Below are positions 1-12,464 of a stretch of 64,000 nt of DNA, piece after piece. Origin of the DNA: Lytechinus variegatus. Taxonomy: Eukaryota > Echinodermata > Echinoidea > Temnopleuroida > Toxopneustidae. The DNA lies in the NCBI RefSeq assembly GCF_018143015.1, contig NC_054756.1:29343440-29407439 (forward strand), read 5' to 3'. How positions within the stretch are numbered: position 1 is the stretch's first letter; each line of letters begins with the position of its first letter. Below the pieces are notes generated by a model. The model was not told the DNA's origin, did not search any database, and saw nothing but the letters and a program-made list of their open reading frames with translations. Position numbers and translations under genes: made by a program.

Positions 1-665
1 TACTACTTCTACATCTACTACTTCTACATCTACTACTTCTACATCTACTTCTACATCTACTTCTACGTCTACTACTTCTACATCTACTACTTCTACATCT
101 ACTACTTCTACATCTACTACTTCTACATCTACTTCTACATCTACTACTTCTACTTCTACATCTACTTCTACATCTACTACTTCTGCATCTACTACTTCTA
201 CATCTACTTCTACATCTACTTCTACGTCTACTACTTCATCTACTACTTCTACATCTACTACTTCTACATCTACTACTTCTACATCTACTACATCTACATC
301 TACTTCTACATCTACTTCTTCATCTACTTCTACATCTACTACTTCTACATCTACTTCTACGTCTACTTCTACATCTACTACTTCTACATCTACTACTTCT
401 ACATCTACTTCTACATCTACTTCTACATCTACTTCTACATCTACTACTTCTACATCTACTTCTACATCTACTTCTACGTCTACTACTTCTACATCTACTA
501 CTTCTACATCTACTACTTCTACATCTACTACTTCTACATCTACTTCTACATCTACTTCTACATCTACTTCTACATCTGCTACTTCTTAATTTACTACTTC
601 TTCATCTACTACTTCTGAATTTACGACTTCTACATCTACTACGTCTACTACTTCTATATCTACTA
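1..665. repeat. CTACTTCTACAT-type minisatellite
   Basis: An irregular tandem array of TCTACTACTTCTACA and TCTACTTCTACA units (12- and 15-nt alternations, occasional CG or GC variants) runs from the window edge to about 665, so its true left end is not seen. It decays after 585 into variants such as TTAATTTACTAC. It lies in the intron just upstream of the first ferlin terminal exon. Confidence 0.95.
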
Positions 666-854
666 CTAAATATAATATCTATCTCTTCTGGGTATGTGTC
701 TTCTCTTGCATTGATATTTCATTCATTTTTTTCATTGTACCAAAATTCCTTTTTAATTTCACATGGCTCTTATGGTTATCTTGCATGCATTCTGCTTGCC
801 TCACTGCTAAACCTCTTCATCTCGCACCACCCCCCCCCCCCATACTACTAACAG

Positions 855-1035
855 TCGTCCGGATACATCATTCCGATGGTTCTTGAATCCCTTCCTAACC
901 CTGAGATACATCATCTGGAGAAGATTCAAATGGTACATCATCAACGGAATCATCCTCCTCCTCATCATCATACTCATTGTCCTCTTTGTCTACAACATGC
1001 CAGGCTACACGGCCAAGAAGATCATCGGCGCCTAA
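855..1035 (+). CDS. OTOF: Otoferlin-like ferlin, alternative terminal exon A
   Basis: This is the last coding exon of a type II ferlin; the rest of the gene lies left of the window. Ferlins are tail-anchored multi-C2 proteins acting in Ca2+-dependent vesicle fusion. After an AG acceptor (853-854) the exon opens with one nucleotide completing a split codon, then RPDTSFRWF, the conserved ferlin juxtamembrane motif. A basic WRRFKW stretch follows, then about 23 hydrophobic residues (the transmembrane helix) and the short lumenal tail NMPGYTAKKIIGA before TAA. PGYxxKKIxGA is the otoferlin-type ending. The exon is exactly 181 nt, the same length and phase as three further copies downstream, so one upstream donor could splice to any of them. 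Its helix is rich in Ile/Leu and lacks the YASPGY of exons B and C. Which isoform uses it cannot be told from sequence. Confidence 0.9.
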
Positions 1036-3122
1036 ATTTTCATTCTGGCGTGGCAATTTCTGAATATTTTTAGTTAAAACCAAAGGGACGAAAGGACCCC
1101 TTCCTCAGGCTGCTCTTAGAGAAAACTAAGATTTTGAAGAGAGTACAGAACACCGTCCTCCTCCCCCTCCCCCCCCCCCCCCCTCCGTCACATCCATGCT
1201 TCCATTTCATATCTATAATTTGCCTTGCTTGATATTTTATTTTGTTTTTGTGATATAATCCACTAATTTTAAAGTTAAATCCCACAAACAACTTTTCACT
1301 ATCAATCGTCACATGTTATTATAGACAAATTACCAGTAATGGGGAATGCAGAAAAAGCGCCCTCATAGTGGAATTTCTTCTAAATGATGCAGCGCAGACT
1401 TTTGACAAGTTGTCTAACTTTGTACATTGTACCTCTCCGATACTAATTCTAACTTCTGTAGTTGTCATTTTCACTGTTATCACGTAGATCATGTAAAACA
1501 CGTGTCATGTATATCCCTTGTATGTTATTGTTGATTCCATATGTCTTTTATCCCAAGCTTCAATAATCCTTTCATTTAGTTTTGCGATTCATCTTCATAT
1601 AATTAACACTGCAATTTGTATCTTAAAATGTTTATTCTAATTTGAATTCTTTGATCCGTTTGTATATGTTTTGAAGTGATTATTTTTTATTCTGTTAAGT
1701 TTGGGTTCTGTATAAGTATTTCAAATATTCTCTGATGTTCTTATAAGATTCTATAATATTGTCTTTATCCACACTTGGGCATTATAATGAAAAGTGTACA
1801 TCTGATGTCATGTGGTATACCTTCCTAAAATTATTTCTCTGTGTTTTCTAGTTATGAAATTCAAAAGTTGTAATGCTCGCAAATTAGGGTCCATCAAATA
1901 ATTCCATGAGTTTACAAAGTGTAACTTGTTTTCTATTAGTTATTGTCATCTATTTCCTTTTCTGCGTGTTTGAATTATTCCATAAGAATGTTTCAATAAG
2001 TTGAGTGCAATTATGTGAAGTCTTCATGCATTAAATGTTGCTGTGTTTGGCAAGACATTGTAATATTTTCAATCATAATGCCAGATGTAACCTTTGTTTA
2101 TAAATACAAGTAACATCAAGATACATGAGTAGGCCAGTGAGCTCTTGTGTGCTGAAATCAAGTATTAAGATAAGAGTGATGATGTGTGATCTTCATTATG
2201 TGAATACATTGGACTGAATTACTTATTTGATCTTCTTTTTTTATTGCGTTTACTTGTTGGAAGTTATATGTTCCTACCACTTTGAGAGTTTTTGTATCAA
2301 TTACACACATGAAAATAAAACAAAGTGCTTGTAAAGTCCATTGCCAATTACTGATATTAGATTGTAAGAATTAATTGCCAATGTAGTCATAGTGCAATAT
2401 CGTCTTGCCCGTAAACCAACTTGTATTAATTAAGCATTTGTGGACTTGCAACTCAGTATTTTGTTTGGTAACTTATATTACCATCTTATTACTTCAGCAT
2501 TATTTATGTACATGTATATCTAAATTCTCTATAAACAATAGCAATATTTGATATCCAGTTTATTGTATATTTGTATCCTTGCTAATTAGGGATAACTGTC
2601 AACATTGTCGATATAATTCAAAGAAGCATTAATTTTCTTCCATTTCAGAAATTCATACAAAAATCAGTTTATCATGAAGAATAATGATTTAACAAAATAA
2701 ATATTGAATTGATATCCTTATTTATTCAGTATATTTAGGTCTGTTGAAATATATATTATATGAAGAATTAGGTGTATACAACTTTATGAAAGAGATTGTT
2801 TGATGAGATTTATACTATAATGAGACATATATTTAAATGTTTCATCTTAAAATTATATTCAATCACTAAATTCTATTTGATAATATTGTATTATATGTTT
2901 ATAAGATATATTTATGTCATTACATTTATTAGCTTATTTTATTATAAAATGACAACTAAATCATTTTGTTTTAATGTGAGTCATATTAACTCTATCCTTT
3001 TAATAATGAGATATAAACACTACACACAAGAGAAATGAATCGGGTATGAAAAAAAATTGCTTAATAATACGTAACAAAATTGCTTAATAATATGTTAAAT
3101 GTATTCATATAATTTCATGGGA
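1036..3122. other. 3' UTR of terminal exon A and intron DNA
   Basis: AT-rich DNA after the exon A stop, with a G/C homopolymer patch near 1167-1183. The first canonical poly(A) signal seen is AATAAA at 2314. Short ORFs here resemble nothing I recognise. For transcripts using exons B-D this is intron. Confidence 0.5.
2314..2319 (+). promoter_or_regulatory. Candidate poly(A) signal for exon A
   Basis: AATAAA about 1.28 kb downstream of the exon A stop. Canonical hexamers are common by chance in AT-rich DNA, so this is only positional support. Confidence 0.3.
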
Positions 3123-3415
3123 GAGGTTTACAGTACACCACGTGTAAAGCCCTGGATGGAATGAGATAAGAATACTCTTGCTACTACTCCATTTGCCGAC
3201 TCAATCCAGCCTTCTCTCACCTATTCAAGCCTGTCTACTTCTCAGCTTTTCACTTTTTCTGGTTTACAGTCCTTTTAAGGACTGTACTCATTTTCAAAAA
3301 TAATTCTCTACTTTAAATCTCCACTTACTTGCCTTTCCATTTCATCTCCATTTCTATCAACTTTTCTTATCTCGGTCCCTCCAGGACTTCACTCATGGTG
3401 TACCGTAAACCTCTT
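3123..3415. mobile_element. Fold-back MITE with GAGGTTTACRGTACACCA termini
   Basis: The ends are inverted: AGAGGTTTACAGTACACCAC near 3123 and GGTGTACCGTAAACCTCT near 3398-3415. The interior is non-coding. A related CGGTACACCAC motif occurs at the far right of the window (about 63961), suggesting a second partial copy. Confidence 0.6.
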
Positions 3416-4690
3416 CCTGGATTGCTCATACCACCATCCAAACCTTCAAACATCATCTGATATTCATATTTGAAGAGAATGTTGGGGGGTAATAAAAGAA
3501 ATTGTTTCTTCAATTCAATGACCATTTTCTACAACCGGTTAAAAACACATTAAAGAAATTATAACAATATGTTGTATACTTCACCATAAATCTCCCTAGG
3601 AATACAGGGGTCTGAAAGTAGTGGGATTTTATGAATCACAAAGAAAGGGCTATGGAGTATTATTTGAATACATTTGTGCTTATTGGGTTACCTGAAAAAG
3701 TACATCCTTTCCTTAATGATATTCAAATCATAAACACGCATGAAACATTGTATATAAAATAGTATATATTGTGCTGAAAGAAATGTTGTTCTGAAGACTA
3801 TCTTCCAATTACTATTTAAGTGCCTGCTGTCTGCAGAGTTAATTTAATTTGATTTTTCAGTGTCTGATATCATTGCATTGGTGCAAGAATGCCCTTAGTT
3901 CCATGCATATATTAATTGCATAAGGACATTAGAAGATGTGATGAGCAAAGAGTGTGCTAAGGTCATTATTTGCACCAAGTTAATTCTTGTATGTTATAAG
4001 CAAGTCCATGTTTCCTTTACTGTCATTTCCTAGATTAAAATTAATGTCTGTGACTAAACTATACTTGTTTGTAAATGTGTTATCATTCACTTATTCAACA
4101 ATTAATCTTGAGTTATGAGTGGAATTTCATTTTAAATCTAGTGCCTTTTTTTAATTAAAATTGCTTGTATTATCTTTCTCCAAATTTCATTGAATTTCTA
4201 TTTTTAGTTGTGACTTTCTCTGTTTTTATTTTTGCGCCTGAAGATGATTTGAAAATTGAGGAGTTCTTTTTGTGAGCTTTGCTGTTTTAACAATGAATGT
4301 GGATTTTGAATGAAATTTAGATTTGAGTATGTGTCTTTCTGTATGTTATTGTCTTATTGTTTTTGTCTTATTGTGGATTTGAATATATGTAGATCATGAA
4401 TATGATCACCCAGAACTGATACATTGTGTTCATTATATACATTCTTTGAATGAATTATTTAGATTGGAATATTGTTGCTCTTACTTTTTTTTACTTAAAC
4501 ACTCGCAAAGATTTTTTTTTCGCATTCTTATTTTTTTATGGATGCTCTTGAAAGTAAGTTTAACATTATTATACTTTCAATTTGAAGATGTGTCTAACTT
4601 TTTATCTCCATTTTTTCTCTCCTGAAATTCCCCTTTTCCCTCCCCTATATAACTATCTATTTTCTGATATTAATCAAATCCTCTATGCTT
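3416..4690. other. Intron DNA, nothing recognised
   Basis: AT-rich non-coding sequence between ferlin terminal exons A and B. No exon, RNA gene or clear repeat was recognised. Confidence 0.5.
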
Positions 4691-4875
4691 GTTGGTATTT
4701 GGTATTGTGCGGATATATTTCTTCTGTTTGTTGGTATTTGGTATTGTGCGGATATATTTCTACTGTTTATTGGTATTTGGTATTGTGTGGATATAATTCT
4801 ACTGTTTATTGGTATTTGTTATTGTGCGGATATATTTCTATGTTTGTTGGTATTTGGTACCGTGCGAATATATAT
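4691..4875. repeat. 39-bp tandem repeat, about 5 units
   Basis: GTTGGTATTTGGTATTGTG recurs at 4691, 4730, 4769, 4808 and 4846, a 39-bp period with a 38-bp last step. Because 39 is a multiple of three, two frames stay open and show a repeated YWYLVLCGYIS peptide. This is a by-product of the repeat, not evidence of a gene. Confidence 0.9.
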
Positions 4876-5558
4876 CATGGTTGATTGACTTTTCTTTTTG
4901 CCAATGATTTTGATTTTTTCTTGCTTTTTCACCCATTTCATTTTTGTTGTTTGTGCTATGATAATCAATGCTATGTTATTTGCTCATATGAAACTAAACC
5001 CAATATCATGCCATTGTTTCTTTTATATTCACATTGGTCAATTCTATTGACCGATATTGTTAATCCATATTCACCCTCCCCCCTCTCATTTGTCTGTGAT
5101 GTGCTGGTTATTTTTAATCTTCATATTTTCATAATTGTTTTGCTATTTTGGCTTCATCCTTTTCTCGTTTACAAATTCTTATTCTTCACTATACTATGAA
5201 CCATCTGGAATTACCTGCTTTGCTTACTTTCCTACTGTGGACTTTTTTATGAATCATGTGATCATTTATTTTTATACTATTTTGGCCCCTTGTTACACCA
5301 CCCCTTCCCATCAATTTATTCCATTTGTTATGGGTGGTATTTTGGACCATCCCCTCCCCTGTCCCTTGTTGCATTGTGGCTCACCCCGCCTGTTGGTCAA
5401 CTTCCCCCTTCCTGAAATACTCTGTAACATATAATTTGCTTTGTTTTTCCCCACTTACCTTATGATTTGTGATCCCCCACCCCCCCCCTTTCCCATCCTC
5501 CTTATTTTGGACATTCTTACCCATCTTAACTCCTATAATGCTTAATTCCAATCCTTAG
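4876..5558. other. Intron DNA upstream of terminal exon B
   Basis: Pyrimidine-rich AT-rich sequence with a C-run near 5478. Nothing coding recognised; it supplies the acceptor tract for exon B. Confidence 0.5.
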
Positions 5559-5739
5559 TCGTCCTGATACATCTTTCATTTGGTTTATGAGTCCTTGGCG
5601 AGCCATCAAGTTCATGATCTGTAACCGTCTCAAGTGGCTCTGCATCAAACTCCTTGTCATATCCCTTCTCCTTCTTCTCGTTGGTCTCTTTATATACGCA
5701 TCACCAGGATATATGGTCAAAAAGATTCTTGGAGCTTAG
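5559..5739 (+). CDS. OTOF: Otoferlin-like ferlin, alternative terminal exon B
   Basis: Second 181-nt ferlin terminal exon, starting right after TTAG (5555-5558) with one nucleotide of a split codon. It encodes RPDTSFIWFMSPW, a basic NRLKW motif, a hydrophobic helix rich in Leu with VGLFIYA, and the tail SPGYMVKKILGA, then TAG. The helix and tail are very close to exon C (both have GLFIYASPGY and KKILGA), so B and C look like the most recent duplicates. No methionine start is expected because the exon must be entered by splicing. In human OTOF, alternative last exons giving different transmembrane C-termini are known, which makes this architecture plausible as functional. Its open frame and conserved motif argue against a pseudo-exon. 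Confidence 0.92.
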
Positions 5740-6258
5740 TTGGCCATTATTGCCCTCTACAGTTGCCAATTTCATGATCATTGTCATCAAGTCTTGAGTT
5801 GCTATTTATCAAATATTTTATCACTGTCGTCTACTTATAAGTCTCTGCATTATTGCAAGGATACTTCATTTTGGACCATAGCAGGCTATTGTAGCTTTCT
5901 TTTGTTGCCTGATTAATAATTGTAAGGGATCAATATTAATTCCTCTGAAATGATCTCTATAGTTTTAAATATGCATTGATATGGTCAAAAATGTTATTTT
6001 TCTAGGTGCATGATATTATTATCATGTTGTTCATGTCCTTTGGATCTCTACAAGGCATATAAAATTTTGCTCTTTCTGATTAATTTTCACCATTTCTAGT
6101 TTCCTACATCATATTTTGTTCTGATGGGGCATAACTATATACTAAGCAGAATCATTTATCTTCTATGTTATCAATGTATCTACATGGTGCTATGTGGAAG
6201 TCCTCAAATATTTTTCAAATAAATACATACAGTGTACATGTAATTACTGTGTGTAATT
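5740..6258. other. 3' UTR of terminal exon B
   Basis: AT-rich non-coding sequence after the exon B stop; the first canonical poly(A) hexamer is AATAAA at 6218. Confidence 0.5.
6218..6223 (+). promoter_or_regulatory. Candidate poly(A) signal for exon B
   Basis: AATAAA about 480 nt after the exon B stop, immediately before a MITE. Confidence 0.35.
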
Positions 6259-6426
6259 CCCCGGTCACATTTGCTCTATGGCGGCCATACAGCGAGTTGA
6301 ATACAGCAGTTTTATTCATTTTTATTCAATCCACCTATAGCCTACTGTGTAGCTGGTACAGAGAATATTCAAATGGCTGTTTTCAACTTACTGTACGGCC
6401 GCCATAGAGCAAATGTGACTGAGGTA
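6259..6426. mobile_element. Fold-back MITE, GGTCACATTTG family, copy 1
   Basis: Near-palindromic element. GTCACATTTGCTCTATGGCG at the left end is mirrored by CGCCATAGAGCAAATGTGAC at the right. A second copy with the same termini lies at 17349-17505. No coding potential of its own. Confidence 0.8.
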
Positions 6427-7505
6427 TAAGTATACAAGTCTAATATTAAGTTTGATACTTGAACATGTAAGTTATCAATTCCAGTGTTAAGGGACAACTT
6501 CATTATTATCATTTTGAAAGTGCGCTTTGGTGTGTACTGGACTGGTTGGCTTAATTGAGCTTGCCTATATTAACATGGGATTAAGTGAAGCATAATGTTA
6601 ATTACTGTTGTACCTGTATACACTTCTCAAATTCATTGCACATGTTCATGTCATTACAACCAGTTTTGTGTAAAATGTTGTGTAACAGCTCAATGAAATA
6701 CCCCCTCTGGTGCTAGTTCAACAATGTTTGGTTGTTTTCTAAGATTGTGATAACACTGCTGTTGCATTGTATTCCTTTTTAATTCATTGATTCTGTATTC
6801 TGGTAGATGAAATTATAAGAATGTTTGGATTTAATATCTGAATAATCTAGGTTCCGAGGGTAAAAATTAAAAGTGACTTGATCGAATTCATTCTATGTAA
6901 TGGCAGAGATTAAGTAAAAAAATAGAACATTATTAATTTTTTATCAAACATCTCATTTATTTTGCAGAGAAAAATTATCAATAGGATTGAAGATATATTC
7001 CAAAATATTTTATTTGCAAACTTATATTGAATAGGAATTTTTTACACATTTTTGTATATTTTATTGCATACATTGATTTCAATTTCATGACAACTGTCCA
7101 ATTGAAAATACACACTTCAACAAAGAGCCTAACTTCAAACCTAACCATATCATAATCGTTGCATTTTTCTGTACCTAAATCTCTATCCAATCTTAAGAAG
7201 AAGACATATGTTGCATTCTAATTTCAAGGATTTAAAATCAAGAATGGCTGTGCGTCCTGACCGGCTAAATATTAAATTCATTTCAATCTTAAGGATTAAC
7301 TTGTACATCTCAAAGGAATAAAATTTAAATCTTATACCTTTATTTAAATTCACTAGGATTAGATTTGAATATAACATTGAGCAGGGGCCCATATCACAAA
7401 AGTTAGCAATGATCATAGAACATATTTTACGATTGATTGTATTTACTACAATGTACAATTAATTGTGAAAATCAGCGTACAATTAATCACTTATCTTTGT
7501 GTTAC
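6427..7505. other. Intron/intergenic DNA, nothing recognised
   Basis: AT-rich sequence without a recognisable exon or repeat. Short open frames here have no family signature. Confidence 0.5.
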
Positions 7506-7610
7506 TAGCCTATCCAAGCGTTGGGCTAGTGGGCAAACTGCTGATGGGCGAGGGTGAAGCCCGTGTCCGTCAGTAGTTTGCCCACTAGCCCGACGCATAT
7601 CGGATGGGCT
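7506..7610. mobile_element. Short perfect fold-back element
   Basis: GGGCTAGTGGGCAAACT (about 7522) is inverted as AGTTTGCCCACTAGCCC (about 7576). The outer parts also pair (AGCCTATCC and GGATGGGCT). GC-rich compared with its surroundings; a strong hairpin-forming MITE-like sequence. Confidence 0.75.
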
Positions 7611-7864
7611 ATTGTGTTACTGGACCCTGGTCACTTTTCACAGCCAATCTGGATTTCTTTTAAATCCTCAAAATTTAGAGAGTAGGTCATCTGGAATATC
7701 AGATTAAGATATTCCTTGCATTATTCAAATCGCTACCAGAATGCAGGACTTAATCGATGACAGTGAATGTTTTTTCCTAATTGCACTGATTTTTCATGGT
7801 TTTTGCACCACTAACTAATCTCTATGCACCCCTCTCCTAATCCTCCCCACACCCCTCACTCTAG
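7611..7864. other. Intron DNA upstream of terminal exon C
   Basis: Non-coding. Just before exon C it becomes C/T-rich (CCCCTCTCCTAATCCTCCCC), a good polypyrimidine tract. Confidence 0.5.
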
Positions 7865-8045
7865 TCGGCCCGATACCTCCTTCATCTGGTTCCTGAACCC
7901 ATGGAAATCACTCCGTTATGTTGTCTGTCAGCGACTCAAATGGATCCTCCTCAAATTGGCACTCATCTCACTCCTTGTCATCTTCATTGGTCTCTTCATC
8001 TATGCCTCCCCAGGCTACACAGTCAAGAAGATACTTGGAGCATAG
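7865..8045 (+). CDS. OTOF: Otoferlin-like ferlin, alternative terminal exon C
   Basis: Third 181-nt ferlin terminal exon. It follows a C/T-rich tract and a CTAG acceptor (7861-7864). It encodes RPDTSFIWFLNPW, a QRLKW basic patch, a hydrophobic helix ending GLFIYA, and SPGYTVKKILGA before TAG. This is the copy closest to the vertebrate otoferlin C-terminus as I know it. An AATAAA only about 70 nt after the stop (8116) gives a compact 3' UTR, unlike exons A and B. Same phase and length as A, B and D, so inclusion is mutually exclusive by terminal-exon/poly(A) choice. The upstream C2 domains are outside the window, so the orthology call rests on this C-terminal signature alone. Confidence 0.93.
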
Positions 8046-9459
8046 CACACTGATTTTGAAGTACCTGTGATTTGCGTGGTGCCAATTTGAAGATTTGTTT
8101 TAAAAAGTGAAGTGTAATAAAAGGGGATAGTGCCAATAGTTTTTTAATATAAATCCTTATTTAAATTTCTTTTCTTTCGAAGAAATTATCAGGTATAGGT
8201 TTGATTGAATTTCATTTTAAGAAGAAATCATAAAGTAGACCTGTGTATGATCAAACAGGAATTGGAAGAATATATTTGGATTATTACAGACTGATGTCTT
8301 TCACTTGCTTATAAAGTGATGAAGGGCATTAACATAACAAAATTGATATATCATTCATATCGAGGCTCAAACTATTATATATGATTTGATGAATTGATTT
8401 ACAATAATACTTAAAACTTATAATGATAAAGTGCAATGAATTAGAACAAAAGAGTGAATAAATTTATTAATGTTACTGTATGGGCTTATCATAGAAATGC
8501 TCATAGAAGTATTTTATACAAACCTCTTTAATGGAAATGTTATAATTATAAAAATAAAAAAATATGAAAATATCGATATAAATATGCACTCTTTTTTCAA
8601 AAGATATCCTCAAATTTGAAGTTATGAGGAACCAGAAACCTTTCTAGATTCTACCCTACCCCAGGAATATATTCACAAACTCCCCCCCCCCCCCCCCCTC
8701 TCCCCATTCCTAGCACCCACTGCACTGTTTGAAAGTTGTTGTGTATACTAATGTCAGTTTGTACTCACGAACCCATTGTTATGGTATCTCTAAAAACCTG
8801 AAATGGGCTGAATTCTCAAACTTCCTAGGCTGGATAGGATTGTGTACTGGAGTTTGTCTAATTTCCAAGTTCGGATTTGTGCTTGACTTGTTCCAATACA
8901 CACTTGTTTATTTGAAGTTTCAATTTGGTTGTTTGTCAGTATTTTGTCAGTAAACTTAATCTCTCATTCTCTCCATTCATCCCGTGACATCTCAAGGGAG
9001 CTAATATATTATAGTCTTTCTAAAGTTTGATCTTACTTTGATTATCGACCAATCAAATATGTAATACTTAATGACTGAGTGGTTATGTAGTATACTGTCT
9101 CCCCCACCCTCTTGAAGAAATTGAAAAATCACATTTTACTGATTTGTAATTGAGATATTAGCTTTACCTCATTCTATTCAAATATTCTAGTGTGATGGAA
9201 ATTTGACCCCAAATAGGCCTATCACTGGATTTATATAGTAGTAGAAATCATTTTGGTAATGGTCATTGGTACATTTGAAATGCAGTACACCTTGCATTAC
9301 GCTCATTATCCTCGTTGACTTCCTTTTATTTTTAATAAACCTGTACTGTCCCATGCACCGCCATTGTAGTGTTTATCAAAGCTATTTCAACATTTATGAG
9401 TAATTCCGCTCAATTGAAACTTTCAACCAAACCAAAGTAATGACATCAATGATAAAATG
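8046..9459. other. 3' UTR of terminal exon C and intron DNA
   Basis: AT-rich sequence with a C homopolymer near 8681-8698. Apart from the poly(A) hexamer at 8116, nothing recognised. Confidence 0.5.
8116..8121 (+). promoter_or_regulatory. Poly(A) signal for exon C
   Basis: AATAAA 71 nt after the exon C stop, the best-placed poly(A) hexamer of the four terminal exons. Confidence 0.55.
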
Positions 9460-9465
9460 ATTTAT

Positions 9466-9830
9466 TCTTAATAATAATAATAATATGAACATTTGTAATG
9501 CGCCGGTATCCATCATAAAAAGATGCTCATGGCGCAATAAAGAAAAGAAAAGGAAAAAAGGAAGGAAGAAAGAAAGAAAAACCTACTAAAAAGAGGGGTA
9601 GAAAAACAATTACCTAAAAGCTTGCGTGAATAACCAGGTTTTAAGAGAACTTTTGAAAGTGGTGAGACAAGAAATATTGCGGATTTCTATTGGCAGTTTA
9701 TTCCATAGGAAAGGCCCAGCATGTTGAAATGATCGATCCCCCCATGAATTATGAGATTGTGGTACAGCGAGTAAGAATGAACTAGAAGACCTAAGGTTGC
9801 GAGAGGGATTGTATGGAGTAATCAAGGAAG
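9466..9830 (-). mobile_element. CR1/L2-type LINE 3' end, reverse strand
   Basis: The minus-strand frame at 9610-9825 encodes the extreme C-terminus of a non-LTR reverse transcriptase ORF. The motif pattern is F-x-x-A-G-P-F-L-W-N-K-L-P-x-E-I-R followed by TFKSSLKTWLF, typical of CR1/L2/jockey-like elements. Downstream on the minus strand is a short 3' UTR with GCGCCATGAGCATC and then an (ATT)n tail at 9470-9484, as expected for a 5'-truncated insertion. Inactive fragment inside ferlin intron DNA. Confidence 0.8.
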
Positions 9831-11140
9831 AGTATAGCTCTTGTATTTCTGTTTGTCTAATTATGTATAAGATGTCAGTATTCCCTATTCACTATTTGGA
9901 CAGTCTTAAGCAGTTTTATAACCAGGCATAAAACAGTACTTAATGCAAAATGTCTTTCATAAAGAGAGTGTACAAAGTATCTGTGAGATTTACTTTTTTC
10001 ATTATGTTCCCTATGTTTAAATTGTGCTGTATTCAAGATATTTTTGTGAAGTATCTTAGTTAGAATCGGGTATTTGTTTGCTTATCATCATGTGCCCTAT
10101 ATGTACCACTGATGTACAGTACAATATTGAAAGTGTATATAATCAACATGGTACTGTTACTTTATAGAAAACCATATAGTTTTCACTCTTTTGTTTTTGT
10201 TGATGGTGCGGAAATTTGAACTCATGTAAATCAATGAATGGAATGTAATATGGGTATTTTTGGTTATTACAGTTCCTAATCCTCTTTATATATTTTTTTC
10301 AAATTGATTACTCGTGACTGCATTGTTTCTTCCTTGCAAACATTAAATTCATGATATTGCCAATAACAGTACTAATAATAAAAGATATGTCATGAGATTT
10401 TCCACTGATTTGCAAACTAATGTAATATTTTAAACATGCAGTACAATTATCTAAGGTCGACTGGTATATATTTTTGTAATGTTTTAATGAGGTTTTATAT
10501 ATGTATATATAGGTTATTAAAAGAAATTTAATGTATATCATGTAAGAAGGTTTCAAAGACACTCAGTAACTAAAGAGATTTGGACTTTCTGAATAAAATT
10601 GATCAGACATGTAGGCCCTTATTCTGAAATCAGGTTTAACTTATACCAAAATTCAAAATTATTGTTACATTGTATATTTCTTATGGTTACTATTTTGTTT
10701 CATTTTGCTTTCATAACGAAAAAAAATAATTCAGTTACCATTTCCAGACAATTATGAACAATGTGGGTGTCAAATGAGTTAATAAATTGAATGCGTACTG
10801 TAAGGGATTTGTGTTCCAGTTGGCTCTCCATAGTTAAACCACAACTTTAAACCAGGGTTTCGAGTTCAGAATACAGGCCATACAATCAGATGGGTTGGAT
10901 TTTTTTTTCATTTAACCCATTGAAGACTATATGTGAACTGGAGTCTATGAAAAATATTGCAAAATAATTTAGTCTGAGATGGGTTAAAAGAGGATGCCAC
11001 ATTGCTGAATGACTATGAAATGGGAATGATCACAGTGAAATTGCAGTGTTGATTGACGTAAATAGAGGACTACAGCAGTGGTGTTAGCCCAATACACATG
11101 GGTGTTATTAGTTTGTTAATTTAACACTGATTGGTGTTAT
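9831..11140. other. Intron DNA, nothing recognised
   Basis: AT-rich sequence without a supported gene. An ACACTGATTGGTGTTA-like stretch near 11080-11140 resembles the neighbouring duplication. Confidence 0.45.
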
Positions 11141-11338
11141 GTTGAAACTCTAGGGTGTAATTATAACACATCAGGATGTGATTGTCTAGGGACACTCACT
11201 GGTGTCAGATTAACACCTCAGTTTCTGCAGTAATCATATGTTGAAACTCTAGGGTGTAATTCTAACACATCAGGATGTGATTGTCTAGGGACATTCACTG
11301 GTGTCAGATTAACACCTCAGTTTGTGCAGTAATCATAC
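11141..11338. repeat. 99-bp tandem duplication
   Basis: Two nearly identical 99-bp units starting GTTGAAACTCTAGGGTG at 11141 and 11240, each ending GCAGTAATCATA. Only a few substitutions separate them, so the duplication is recent. Confidence 0.9.
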
Positions 11339-12464
11339 ACTAAACACATAGCTTTCTTAGCGAAATATTTTTTTTCATTATTTTAGTGTTTTTGACACCC
11401 TTATTACGTTATGTAGGTAACATGCCCTATCTCGAAAAAGACATTCTTTTTATGTGTTTTTTTTTTGGTCATGCATAGTATCCACTCGTCAATGCAAGTC
11501 CCCCCCCCCCCCACCCCCCGGGTTGGAAATTGCGAAATGTTTACGTGATGTAATTGGATTTAATATTGTTTGTATATGCAACTCTTCTTGAATCGTAGAC
11601 CAAGGCTAATAAAATATGTATTTTTATTATCGTTAATAAGAATTGTAGATATTTCATATTCGTTATAAAGATATGATTATGGACATGGCAATAAATACTT
11701 CATATTTATATACTCTACTTTGCATGTTTGAGTCGATATTTATTTGTTGTACTACATGATATTGTATTTTATCATACAATCATTTCTATGATTATTTTGA
11801 TATTCATTATTTCTTTCAATCTTCTTTAACTTGTAGATTTCATTTATTTCTGCTTTATTGCTATAACTTGACTTATTCATTATACTCATTTCAATATTAT
11901 GATTTTAATGTATACCATTCCTACTTGCTCATGGTATGAAGATGCTTATCATACATTATGAGTGTTTACTGCTCGTTTTCTTGAAACTTGTGCATGATAT
12001 TTTTTTTTCAGGTCGTATGTCGTTTTCTGTAGCCCTTAGATTATTATATTGATGTTGGCAGTCCTTTGGGGGAATAACACATTTCATTGTTTTAATTCAT
12101 ATCCAGGAAGTATCTTATCCAGCAGATTCACTATATTTTAATTGTTTTACTTGTTAAAAATGTAATAGTTGATGGTTGTATGGGAAATACTAACATTTGA
12201 GTTTGGTTTTTAAGAAAAATGGCATTTTGTTTCACTATTTGATCTTCATGAGAAATCTTTTCAACGTTGATATCTTAGTCCTCATGGATATAGATATCTC
12301 TCTCTTCTTGACAATATGTTCAAAGAAAAAGGTTCACAATATTATGATATTATACATTCCATGCTTCTATTTTCCATGCATATTAACCATTTCATTTTAC
12401 TTTGTCATTTTGCATGCTTCATTTGATGCTTGCCTGTCATTTCACCATATGCCCATTGATACAG
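11339..12464. other. Intron DNA upstream of terminal exon D
   Basis: AT-rich sequence with a C-run near 11500-11518. No exon recognised before the AG at 12463-12464. Confidence 0.45.

Noticed and set aside
4582-4888. Frames with repeated YWYLVLCGYIS peptide
   Set aside because: The 39-bp tandem repeat is divisible by three, so open frames persist without coding selection.
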